Positions 41,431 through 50,700 of a stretch of DNA of 64,000 nucleotides are shown here, in pieces. This DNA is from Streptomyces sp. NBC_00162 (GTDB lineage: Bacteria > Actinomycetota > Actinomycetes > Streptomycetales > Streptomycetaceae): the NCBI RefSeq assembly GCF_024611995.1, contig NZ_CP102509.1, positions 5,084,001-5,148,000 on the forward strand. Direction: 5' to 3'. The translations under genes were made by a program, and so were the position numbers. Below the pieces are notes generated by a model. It ran no database searches. It worked only from the letters and a program-made list of their open reading frames with translations, and was not told the DNA's origin. Position 1 is the stretch's first letter, and each line of letters begins with the position of its first letter.

Positions 41431-42333
41431 ATGACTATGTTGCACCCCGTGATCAAGAAGGCCGTGATTCCGGCTGCGGGCCTCGGTACTCGCTTCCTCC
41501 CGGCGACCAAGGCGACCCCGAAGGAAATGCTCCCCGTTGTGGACAAGCCGGCCATTCAGTACGTGGTCGAGGAAGCCGTGGCGGCCGGGCTCGACGACAT
41601 ACTGATGATCACTGGGCGTAACAAGCGCGCTCTCGAAGACCACTTCGACCGGAACTACGAGCTGGAGTCGGCCCTCATCGCCAAGGGCGACGACGACCGG
41701 CTGAAGAAGGTCCAGGAATCCAGCGACCTCGCGACCATGCACTACGTCCGCCAGGGCGACCCCCGGGGCCTCGGCCACGCCGTGCTCTGCGCCGAGCCGC
41801 ACGTCGGCCGCGAGCCCTTCGCCGTCCTGCTCGGTGACGACCTCATCGACCCGCGCGACCCGCTGCTGCGTCAGATGTCCGACATCTACGCCCGCACCGG
41901 CGGCACCGTCATCGCGCTCATGGAGGTGGACCCGGCCAGCGTGCACCTCTACGGCTGCGCCGCCGTCGAGGCCACCGACGAGGAGGACGTGGTCCGGATC
42001 ACCGGCCTCGTCGAGAAGCCGGACCCCGAGGACGCCCCCAGCAACTACGCGGTCATCGGACGCTACGTACTCAACCCCGCGATCTTCGACATACTGCGGG
42101 AGACCGAGCCGGGCCGCGGTGGGGAGATCCAGCTCACCGACGCCCTGCAGAAGCTGGCCGCCGACGAGACCATCGGCGGTCCGGTGCACGGAGTGGTCTT
42201 CCGGGGCCGCCGCTACGACACCGGCGACCGCGGCGACTACCTGCGGGCCATCGTCCGCCTCGCGTGCGAGCGCGAGGACCTGGGCCCGGAGTTCCGCACC
42301 TGGCTTCACCGTTACGTCACGGAGGAGATGTAG
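41431..42333 (+). CDS. galU: UTP-glucose-1-phosphate uridylyltransferase
   Basis: A 300-residue nucleotidyltransferase making UDP-glucose from UTP and glucose-1-phosphate, a precursor for envelope glycans. It shows AAGLGTRFLPATKATPKEML (nucleotide-binding loop), DKPAIQYVVEEAVAAG, the metal site LLGDDLID and GLVEKPDPEDAPS. Length is typical. It heads a run of six same-strand genes to sepX; moeA starts 4 bp after its stop. UDP-glucose may also feed the polysaccharide locus at the left of the window. Confidence 0.96.
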   Translation: MTMLHPVIKKAVIPAAGLGTRFLPATKATPKEMLPVVDKPAIQYVVEEAVAAGLDDILMITGRNKRALEDHFDRNYELESALIAKGDDDRLKKVQESSDLATMHYVRQGDPRGLGHAVLCAEPHVGREPFAVLLGDDLIDPRDPLLRQMSDIYARTGGTVIALMEVDPASVHLYGCAAVEATDEEDVVRITGLVEKPDPEDAPSNYAVIGRYVLNPAIFDILRETEPGRGGEIQLTDALQKLAADETIGGPVHGVVFRGRRYDTGDRGDYLRAIVRLACEREDLGPEFRTWLHRYVTEEM

Positions 42334-42337
42334 CACC

Positions 42338-43675
42338 TTGACCAGTTCCGCACCGCAGGACACCGGCCACCGTCTGTGGTCCGTGGACGAGCACCTCGCG
42401 GACATCCTCGCCACCGTCCGGCCGCTGGAGCCCATCGAGCTCCAGCTGCTCGACGCCCAGGGCTGTGTCCTGGTCGAGGACGTCACCGTGCCCGTCGCCC
42501 TCCCGCCCTTCGACAACAGCTCCATGGACGGCTACGCCGTCCGTACGGCCGACGTCCAGGGCGCGAGCGAGGAGTTCCCCGCGGTGCTGACGGTCATCGG
42601 GGACGTCGCGGCGGGCAGCGGTGAGCTGCCCACCGTGGGCCCCGGCGAAGCCGCCCGCATCATGACCGGCGCCCCGCTGCCGCCCGGCGCGGAAGCCGTC
42701 GTACCGGTCGAGTGGACCGACGGCGGCACGGGCGGGGGCGCGGCCTCCGGGATGACCCCGGCCAGCGCGGCCCCCGAGGGCGCGGGCGGCGAGGTGCGGG
42801 TGCACCGCGCCGCCGAGGCCCGGGCGCACGTCCGCGCACGCGGCAGCGACGTACAGGCCGGCGACCTTGCCCTGGCGGCCGGGACCGTCCTCGGGCCGCC
42901 GCAGATCGCCCTGCTGGCCGCCATCGGGCGCGGCACCGTACGGGTGCGGCCGCGCCCGCGGGTGGTCGTCCTGTCCACCGGCAGCGAGCTGGTCCAGCCG
43001 GGCGAGGCGCTGACCTCGGGGACGATCTACGACTCCAACAGCTTCGCGCTGGCCGCGGCCGCGCGGGACGCCGGGGCCATCGCCTACCGGGTCGGCGCCG
43101 TCGCGGACGACGCCGACACCCTGCGCTCGACCATCGAGGACCAGCTGATCCGGGCCGACCTGCTGGTCACCACGGGCGGGGTCAGCGTCGGCGCGTACGA
43201 CGTGGTCAAGGAGGCGCTGACCTCGGTGGCCGCCGGCGACGAGGACATCGCCGGCGGCGGGATCGACTTCCGCAAGCTCGCCATGCAGCCCGGCAAGCCG
43301 CAGGGCTTCGGCACCATCGGCCCGGACCACACCCCGCTGCTGGCGCTGCCCGGCAACCCGGTGTCCTCGTACGTCTCCTTCGAGCTGTTCGTGCGCCCCG
43401 CGATCCGCGCGCTCATGGGCCTGCCGGAGTCCGAGGTGGGCCGGCCGTCCGTACGGGCGGTCCTCAAGGCCGACAAGGCGCTCGGCTCCCCGGCCGGCCG
43501 CCGTCAGTTCCTGCGCGGCAAGTACGACGCCGAGAGCGGGACGGTCAGCCCGGTCGGCGGATCGGGCTCGCACCTGATCGCCGCACTGGCCCACGCCGAC
43601 TCGCTGATGGTCGTACCGGAGGAGGTCACCTCGGTGGAGCCCGGGAGCGAGCTGGAAGTGGTCCTGCTCGGCTGA
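42338..43675 (+). CDS. glp: Gephyrin-like molybdotransferase Glp / MoeA
   Basis: A 445-residue MoeA-family protein that inserts molybdate into molybdopterin. MoeA motifs include PPFDNSSMDGYAVR, the MPT-binding TTGGVSVGAYDVVKEAL and LALPGNPVSSYVSFELFVRP. A Gly/Ala-rich insert (GGTGGGAASGMTPASAAPEG) loops from domain III. Neighbourhood (galU before, rimJ and sepX/glpR after) matches the actinobacterial Glp locus, where this MoeA homologue also binds FtsZ. The TTG at 42338 has GGAGGAG 11 nt upstream, 4 bp after galU. Both enzymatic and divisome roles are plausible. Confidence 0.9.
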   Translation: MTSSAPQDTGHRLWSVDEHLADILATVRPLEPIELQLLDAQGCVLVEDVTVPVALPPFDNSSMDGYAVRTADVQGASEEFPAVLTVIGDVAAGSGELPTVGPGEAARIMTGAPLPPGAEAVVPVEWTDGGTGGGAASGMTPASAAPEGAGGEVRVHRAAEARAHVRARGSDVQAGDLALAAGTVLGPPQIALLAAIGRGTVRVRPRPRVVVLSTGSELVQPGEALTSGTIYDSNSFALAAAARDAGAIAYRVGAVADDADTLRSTIEDQLIRADLLVTTGGVSVGAYDVVKEALTSVAAGDEDIAGGGIDFRKLAMQPGKPQGFGTIGPDHTPLLALPGNPVSSYVSFELFVRPAIRALMGLPESEVGRPSVRAVLKADKALGSPAGRRQFLRGKYDAESGTVSPVGGSGSHLIAALAHADSLMVVPEEVTSVEPGSELEVVLLG

Positions 43676-43749
43676 GGACCGGCAGGTGCGGGTAGCGTGT
43701 TGCATCACACAGGTCCCTCGGGGGCCCGGACGGAAGCGGCACGCAGAGT

Positions 43750-44225
<476 letters not shown>

Positions 44226-44229
<4 letters not shown>

Positions 44230-44813
44230 ACGCCCCGCGCGGTGGCGAGGTGCACAGCCACGTCTCCCCGGTGGCCGCCCCGGCCCCGGCGCCCGCTGCG
44301 GCTCCTTCCTCGCTGCGCGGCCTGGTGGTCACGGCCTCGAACCGGGCCTCGCAGGGCGTGTACGCCGACAAGGGCGGTCCGCTGCTGGCCGAGGCGCTGG
44401 AGAAGCTCGGTTTCGCGGTGGACGGCCCCCGGGTCGTCCCCGACGGCGATCCCGTAGAGCAGGCGCTGCGGGAGGGCGTGGCCGCCGGCTACGACGTCAT
44501 CCTGACCACCGGCGGGACCGGCATCTCGCCGACCGACCGCACCCCGGACGCCACGGCGCGGGTGCTGGACTACGAGATTCCGGGCATCCCGCAGGCCATC
44601 CGCGCCGAAGGGCTGGCGAAGGTGCCGACCGCGGCCCTGTCCCGGGGCCTCGCGGGCGTGGCGGGACACACCCTGATCGTCAACCTGCCGGGTTCGACGG
44701 GCGGGGTGCGCGACGGCCTCGCCGTCCTGTCCCGCATCCTGCCGCACGCCGTGGACCAGATCCGCGGCGGCGACCACCCCAGACCCGCGGAACCTTCCGG
44801 GAGCACGAGCTGA
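44226..44813 (+). CDS. mog: MogA/MoaB-type molybdopterin adenylyltransferase
   Basis: A 195-residue protein of the MogA/MoaB fold that adenylates molybdopterin before metal insertion by MoeA. Motifs are LVVTASNRASQGVYADKGG, the MPT-binding TTGGTGISPTDRTPDAT and NLPGSTGGVRDGLAVL. An Ala/Pro-rich N-terminal extension of ~30 residues precedes the fold. GTG 44226 overlaps the moaC stop. Its own stop overlaps the proposed CTG start of rimJ. Confidence 0.92.
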
Positions 44814-45439
44814 ACGGTCCATCCTGGCCGGTCGTCCTGACGGACGGCGATGTCACGCTCCGGCCGATAAAGCTGCGGGACCAGAAGATGTGGCGCGAGG
44901 TCAACCGCCGCAACCGCGACTGGCTCCGGCCGTGGGAGGCCACGATTCCGCCGCCCGCGCCGTGGGGGCCGGTGATCCAGCGGCCGACGTACCGCCAGAT
45001 GGTCCGCCACCTGCGGGCGGAGGCGAACGCGGGCCGCATGCTGCCGTTCGTGATCGAGTACCAGGGCCGTCTCGTCGGCCAGCTCACGGTCGCCGGGATC
45101 ACCTGGGGCTCGATGTGCGCGGGCCACATCGGCTACTGGGTGGACCGCGACGTCGCGGGCCGCGGCGTGATGCCGACGGCGGTCGCGCTCGCGGTGGACC
45201 ACTGTTTCGGGAAGGTCGGGCTGCACCGGATCGAGGTGTGCATCCGCCCCGAGAACGGGCCGAGCCGGCGCGTGGTGGAGAAGCTGGGCCTGCGCGAGGA
45301 GGGACTGCGGCCGCGCTACCTGCACATCGACGGGGCCTGGCGGGACCACCTGGTGTACGCGGTCACGGCGGAGGAGGTGCCGGAGGGGCTGCTGCGCCGC
45401 TGGCACCGGTCACGCCACTCGCAGTCCCCGCCGAAATGA
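44810..45439 (+). CDS. rimJ: RimJ-type GNAT N-acetyltransferase
   Basis: A 209-residue GNAT protein similar to RimJ/RimL ribosomal protein acetyltransferases. Seen are DVTLRPIKLRDQKMWREVNRR, the acetyl-CoA loop GYWVDRDVAGRGVMPTAV, and RIEVCIRPENGPSRRVVEKLGLREEG. The start is taken as CTG at 44810. It forms CTGA with the mog stop, has GGGAG 6 nt upstream, and restores the expected first beta strand. The next usable start, ATG 44888, would delete 26 conserved residues. The gene sits in the conserved glp-rimJ-glpR order. Confidence 0.88.
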   Translation: MNGPSWPVVLTDGDVTLRPIKLRDQKMWREVNRRNRDWLRPWEATIPPPAPWGPVIQRPTYRQMVRHLRAEANAGRMLPFVIEYQGRLVGQLTVAGITWGSMCAGHIGYWVDRDVAGRGVMPTAVALAVDHCFGKVGLHRIEVCIRPENGPSRRVVEKLGLREEGLRPRYLHIDGAWRDHLVYAVTAEEVPEGLLRRWHRSRHSQSPPK

Positions 45440-45585
45440 AGAAACGAATATCCGTTCGAATTAAGACCTGCACGGAACCGATTCGCCCATAACCTGATCC
45501 GAAGAGTCACAAAAAAAGTCCGTGATATCAGCGAGATCGCGCGACACACCGGCCCAATTGGCCGATCCCCTCGCCCGTACCCCTC

Positions 45586-45591
45586 TACGGT
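45586..45591 (+). promoter_or_regulatory. Probable -10 of sepX/glpR
   Basis: TACGGT ends 7 nt before the GTG at 45599. The 159-bp gap before sepX is unusually A+T-rich for this chromosome, has an A7 run at 45510-45516 and a CGGCC-CAATT-GGCCG palindrome. This suggests sepX has its own, possibly leaderless, promoter. Confidence 0.45.
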
Positions 45592-45598
45592 GTGAGGT

Positions 45599-46633
45599 GT
45601 GAGCAGCAGCGGCCTCATCTACGCAGTCATTGTCGGGGCCTGGGCCGCCTACTTGGTGCCCATGTGGCTCCGGAGGCAGGACGAGCTGAACGAAGCCCGT
45701 CCGACGGAACGCTTCTCCACTGCCATTCGGCTGCTTTCCGGCCGGGCGGGAATGGAGCGCCGTTACGCCAAGGGGCTGCGTGAGCGCGGTGACGAGGAGG
45801 CGGACCCCCAGCCCCAAGCGGACCCGGACGCCGCGACGGAAACGGTGAATTCCGTTGACGCCGACGCCCGGGCCGTCGTCGTGCCCCCGACCAGGGCGGA
45901 GCCGAGACCGGCTGCCGCCGAGCGGGAGCAGCGCGCGGAGCGGGCCCGGCGCGAGCAGCGCCTCCAGGTCCTCGCACGCCGTCGGCGCACCACCGCGCTC
46001 CTGTTCCTCGTCTTCACCCTCGGCGCGGTCGTCGCGGCGGTCGGCGGGCTGCGCTTCCTGTGGGCCCCGGCCGTGCCCGCCCTGCTGCTGAGCGCGTACA
46101 TCGTGCACCTGCGGGTCCAGGAGCGCCGGCGCTACGAGTTCACGATGGACCGGCGCCGTGCCGAGGCCGCCGCGCGGCACCTGCGGGAGAACCGCCCGCG
46201 CCGCCGCGAGCCTGAGGCCGGCGTGGGCAGCGACCCGGACCCCGCCCCACCGGTCTCCCCGCAGGAGGCCGGACGGCGCGCGCTGGTCGAGCAGACCGAC
46301 CACGCCGAGTGGGTGGACCAGCAGCGCGAGCGCGAACGCGGCCCCGCCCGCGGTGACAGCTGGGAGCCCGTCCCGGTCCCGCTGCCCACGTACGTGACGG
46401 CCCCGGTCGCCCCGCGCGCCACCGGCCCGGCGACCCCGGACGCCTGGAGCGCGACCCGCTCCAGCACGGCCGAGCCGACGGAACCCCGCCTGCGCGCCCA
46501 GCCCGCGGTCCCGGCCCCGAAGACGGAGTCGAAGCCCCCGAGCAACCCGCGCCCGCGCGGCCGCGACCGCGGCCGCACCCCGCTGTTCGACCAGTACGAG
46601 AGCGAAGACCGCCCGCGCGCCGCGAACGAGTGA
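45599..46633 (+). CDS. sepX: Divisome membrane protein SepX/GlpR
   Basis: A 344-residue membrane protein. One N-terminal helix (LIYAVIVGAWAAYLVPMWL) and a charged stretch (LRRQDELNEARPTERFSTAIRLLSG) are followed by two central helices (about residues 135-180). The long Arg/Pro-rich cytoplasmic tail ends RGRDRGRTPLFDQYESEDRPR. This layout and position match the actinobacterial SepX/GlpR family. These are divisome membrane proteins: SepX interacts with DivIVA in Streptomyces, and GlpR is the membrane receptor for the MoeA-like Glp in corynebacteria. Its partner glp is four genes upstream. Confidence 0.85.
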   Translation: MSSSGLIYAVIVGAWAAYLVPMWLRRQDELNEARPTERFSTAIRLLSGRAGMERRYAKGLRERGDEEADPQPQADPDAATETVNSVDADARAVVVPPTRAEPRPAAAEREQRAERARREQRLQVLARRRRTTALLFLVFTLGAVVAAVGGLRFLWAPAVPALLLSAYIVHLRVQERRRYEFTMDRRRAEAAARHLRENRPRRREPEAGVGSDPDPAPPVSPQEAGRRALVEQTDHAEWVDQQRERERGPARGDSWEPVPVPLPTYVTAPVAPRATGPATPDAWSATRSSTAEPTEPRLRAQPAVPAPKTESKPPSNPRPRGRDRGRTPLFDQYESEDRPRAANE

Positions 46634-46711
46634 TCGGTGACCTGCGCGGACGCTCCTGAATACGCGTTTTGGAGCACCCGCGCCGGGATGCTAATGTTTC
46701 ACACGTCGCAA

Positions 46712-46785
46712 GGGCCTGTGGCGCAGTCTGGTAGCGCACCTCGTTCGCATCGAGGGGGTCTGGGGTTCAAATCCCCACAGGTCCA
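46712..46785 (+). tRNA. tRNA-Ala (anticodon CGC)
   Basis: A 74-nt cloverleaf. Acceptor GGGCCTG pairs with CAGGTCC. The D stem is GCGC/GCGC. The anticodon stem CCTCG/CGAGG has loop TTCGCAT, giving anticodon CGC (Ala, codon GCG). The T stem TGGGG/CCCCA has loop TTCAAAT. The discriminator is A and CCA is not encoded. A strong hairpin follows at 46823. Confidence 0.93.
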
Positions 46786-46822
46786 CAGACGACAATTCTC
46801 GAGTAGCTCTCGAGGATCGTCA

Positions 46823-46860
46823 CGAGATCCCGTTCAGCCGAAAGGCTGGGCGGGATCTCG
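46823..46860 (+). terminator. tRNA terminator hairpin
   Basis: CGAGATCCCG (46823-46832) pairs with CGGGATCTCG (46851-46860), with an inner CAGCC/GGCTG stem capped by GAAA. It lies 37 nt past the tRNA. Confidence 0.85.
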
Positions 46861-46901
46861 GCGTTTGCGGGTTGATCACTTGGGGTGGGAGGTGTGCTGA
46901 G

Positions 46902-47636
46902 GTGACGAACTCCGGAATCCGGTGCGTGGCCGGACTCGCGTTGCTCGCGTCGGTCACAGCTTGTGGAAGCTCGACGAAGCCTCAACAACCGCTGCCGGCC
47001 TCTGAGCTGCAACCGCTGTCGGCTGCTGAGCTGCGAACACACCTCCTGCCCGCAAGTCTGCCGGGCGGCTGGACCTCTGTGGCGGATCCCGAGGACGAGA
47101 ACCCGAAGGGAGCCTCGGGCGCGGCGGCAACACCGCCGTCCTGTACGGACCTTCTCGACGGGCAGACTGTTGTGGATGCGAGTACGACGGCGTCGTCTGC
47201 GTCCGCAAGAGCCACGTTCAGCGGCGGAAAGTCCGCTGGGGGCGGCGTCATCCCCGGCATGGAAACGCTCTACTCGTTCCCGGGTGACGGTGCGCACCAG
47301 GCGATGCAGGACATGCGCAACCTGGTGGGCCGGTGCCGGAGCGTGGATCTGCCACGCGCGTCATGGGAGCCTGCCGAGACCGCCGGTTTCGCCGTCGCCG
47401 AAGGTCCCCGGCTCGGAGACGAGAGCCTCGTCATCCAGGGGGTGGTCACGACGAGCACCACGGGTGACTCGCAACGCGCTGACGCGACTGTCGTACGCGT
47501 GGGCAGTTCGCTCGTGGTCATCAGCACCGTCCTCTCGCTGACCCGGGCAGAGGCCGATACCGTCGCGACGTTCGTGCCCGCTGCCGTGGCGCAGGTCAAG
47601 TCGGACCATCCCGAGCCGGTCGACGCGGTCTCGTGA
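46902..47636 (+). CDS. Putative lipoprotein
   Basis: A 244-residue exported protein. A short signal (GIRCVAGLALLASVTAC) has a lipobox ending at Cys about residue 21, followed by a Ser/Pro linker and a ~190-residue domain with Cys pairs (PPSCTDLL, LVGRCRSVDL). It resembles the PknH-sensor-like extracellular lipoproteins of actinobacteria (YSFPGDGAHQAMQDMRNLVGRC), though that match is weak. The GTG at 46902 is chosen over ATG 46872 because GGGAGG is 9 nt upstream and the signal peptide then starts normally. It stands alone after the tRNA. Confidence 0.65.
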   Translation: MTNSGIRCVAGLALLASVTACGSSTKPQQPLPASELQPLSAAELRTHLLPASLPGGWTSVADPEDENPKGASGAAATPPSCTDLLDGQTVVDASTTASSASARATFSGGKSAGGGVIPGMETLYSFPGDGAHQAMQDMRNLVGRCRSVDLPRASWEPAETAGFAVAEGPRLGDESLVIQGVVTTSTTGDSQRADATVVRVGSSLVVISTVLSLTRAEADTVATFVPAAVAQVKSDHPEPVDAVS

Positions 47637-47768
47637 CACCCGCTTTCCCGGTGTGTACGTACTCACGCGTAAACCCCCTGCGAACCTCCAGCACCAGACG
47701 GTTAAACTCCGCCTGCCCGTAACTCCCGTGATGGCACCGGGGTCGGGATCGCTTGAACTGGGGGGTTC

Positions 47769-50700
47769 ATGAACTTGCTGCCCATTGGCAGAAGAACGCG
47801 CGGAAGACGGGGAAGAGGCCGCGGGGCCGTTGCCGCAGGCGCCCTGCTGCTCGCCGTACTGACCGCGGTCGGCGGCCAGACCGGATCCGCGTTCGCGGCG
47901 GCCGCGCCGCCCGAGGCCACCGCCGCGCCGCAGGCCGAGCCCACCGCGCCGGCCGCGGCCGGGCCCAAGGCCCCGCCGAAGGCGGACCCGAAGGCCGACC
48001 ACGAGGCCGCCGTCCGTGCGCTCGAGAAGAGCGACGTGGCGGAGGCCTGCCCGGCGGCCCTCACGCCGCACACGACCGTCAACTGCACGGTCGAGCCGTA
48101 CAAGACGGTCTCCTTCACGCTCGCGCTGCCGCAGCAGAAGGACGTGGTGCTCCTCGAGGTCCTCGCCACGCGGGGATGGGCCTACCCCAAACTGATCGCG
48201 CCGGACGGCGCGGCGGTGACCTGCGAGAGCGTCACCGCCTACTCGAACGGGGTGCTCCGCTGCCCCACCGGCCAGGCGGGGACGTACACGCTGGAGGTCA
48301 GGGACAACAGCGGCATGGAGAACGACATCGCGGTGTCGTACGTCCCGCTGCTCTCCTCCACCGCCTGCAAGGCGGTCGGCGCCGCCGACCGCAAGCTCGG
48401 TGCCCCGACCGTGTTCCACGGTTCGCTGGCCGTCGGCTCGGCGGGCGACTGCTACACGCTGGACCTGGCCGCGAACGACGTGCTGCGCACGCACGCCTCC
48501 ACCTACCGGGTGCTGCAGACGGTCTACGACGCCACCGGCAAGGAGATCTGCACCTCGCGGAGCCACGAGGGCGACACGCTCGACTGCAAGCTCACGGGCA
48601 CCGCGCCGTACCGGATGTCGGTGCTGCAGGGCTCGGGCGCCGAGCAGACCTACGACGTCACCGTGGCGCGGCTCTCCAATCCGGAGGGCTGCGCGGTGGT
48701 GGAGCCGCAGGCGTTCGGGACCGCTCCGGACCTGAGCTCCACGGCACGCTGCCGCACCCTGCGGGTCACGCAGGCCGGCGTGTACGCCTTCGAGCCGGTC
48801 TCCTCCGGTGCCGCCCCGTACGGCGGGCTGTTCGCGTCCGACGGCACTCCGGTCGCCGACTGCGCCCAGGGCACCTGCCAGCTGGCCCCCGGTGACCGCA
48901 CCTGGGTCGTCGACCCCCGCAGCGCCGCCGAAGCCGGTGCGTTCGGGATGGCATTCCACTCCGCCAAGGAGACCCGCGGCTGCACCGCGACCCACGACAA
49001 CGGCCTGGTGGCCGGTCCGGCCGCCGGCACGTTCGGGGGACCCGGGCAGAAGCTCTGCCTGACGCTTCCCACCGCCACCGGCAAGGGCGTCTACCTGATC
49101 AACCGGCCGCCCGCCGAGGGCACGAACGCCACCGTCGTCGTCTACGACGCGGCGGGCGCCGAGCAGTGCAAGAACGACGGCCGCTTCTACACCGTCTGCA
49201 AGCTGACCGGCACCGCGCCGTTCCGCGCCGTGCTGAGCGGCACCCCGGCCCTGGCGTACGGCCTGGTCGTCCACCGCACCGGCGAGACCGCGGGCTGCAC
49301 CGCCTGGCAGCAGACCGGTTTCGACGGCACCTGGGGCGCCGAGGTCTCGCTGACCCCGGCCGACCCGCTGCGCTGCATGAGCGTGCCGGCGGACCGGCAC
49401 TCCACCGCGGAGATGCTCGACTACGCCAACAACGCCAACACGGTGAACGCATCGGTCCGGCTGGTCGACCCCGCGGGCAACGAGGCCTGCTCCACGGTCG
49501 GTTCCTCCACCACCATCTGCACGCTCGCGGCCGGTGTCACCTACACCGCCCCGCTGATCCTCTCGGGCTGGCAGCCGGACACGTACAAGCTGGTCCGGCG
49601 TGACGTATCGGCGACCGCGAAGTGCGCCGCGCCCGCCTCGACGGCAGTCGGCGGCCAGTCGCTCCCGCTGGACCTGACCTCCGCGCTGGACGCCCGCTGC
49701 GTGCGGGTCACCGGCGCGGCCACGGACAAGATCTGGCTGAGCTCGCGGACCCTCGCGGACCCGCGGTACGCACCGTCGACGCTGCTGATGGCGGTCGACG
49801 CCAACGGCAAGTACCTCTGCCGCGGTGCCTCCTGCCGGGTCACCGGCTCGACCTCGTACGTGGCGATCGTGCTGGCCTCCGGTTACAAGGACAAGCCGAT
49901 CCACACCGACGTGGACACCTGGAGGGTGGGCACGGCGGCCGGCTGGGCGCCGGAGTGCACCGCCAACCCCGTCTCGGTCAACGGCTTCCCGGCGCGGAGC
50001 GGGGTGCTCTCCGAGTCCTCGACGGGCTACTGCGCCGTGATCGACGTGAAGCCCAATCAGGCGTTCAAGATCGCCGGCACCACCAGCACGACCACCAACG
50101 AGAACCCGTCGCTGAACCTGCACGGTGCCGCTCAGTGGACGAGCACGGGCGTCGAGTTCCAGTGCAACCAGTCGTGGGGCGTGTTCGGTGCCCGGTGCCT
50201 GACCCTCGGGAACGCCGAGGCCGGCCAGGCCGTTCTCCTGCTGAGCGCCGGTCGCAGTGCCACGCCCGTGGAGTTCAGCATGCAGGGACTGTGCGACTCC
50301 GAGTGCGTCTACCCGCAACCGGGGGCTCTGCCCACGTCGATCAGCCCCGCGACCGGCGCCGCCGGGACGCAGACCCACGCCGTCGTCCGCGGTACGGGGC
50401 TCACCCTGGACAGCAAGATCCATCTGGTGCGCAGTGACATCGGGGGCGATCCGAGGCCGGTCATGAAGGTGCTCTCCGTGAACACCGACGGCACCGCTCT
50501 CGATGTGCTGGTCGACACCAACGGGCTGGAGCCGGGCACCTACGACGTGGTGCGCGACGGCTACGTGTCCACTCCTGGAGTGCCCTCTCCGGGCTACCTG
50601 CCGAAGGCGTACACGGTGACGGCGGCCGCGACCGCGGCGAAGAGCCGGTTCGTGCCGATCACGCCCTCGCGGTTCCTGGACACGCGTGACGGCACCGGGG

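Noticed and set aside
44888..45439. rimJ starting at the first ATG
   Set aside because: It would remove the first conserved strand and leave an unexplained 74-bp gap with a perfect CTGA overlap and Shine-Dalgarno sequence upstream.
46712..46785. tRNA-Ala as an integration site for a mobile element
   Set aside because: No integrase, no repeated tRNA 3' end and no compositional change nearby.
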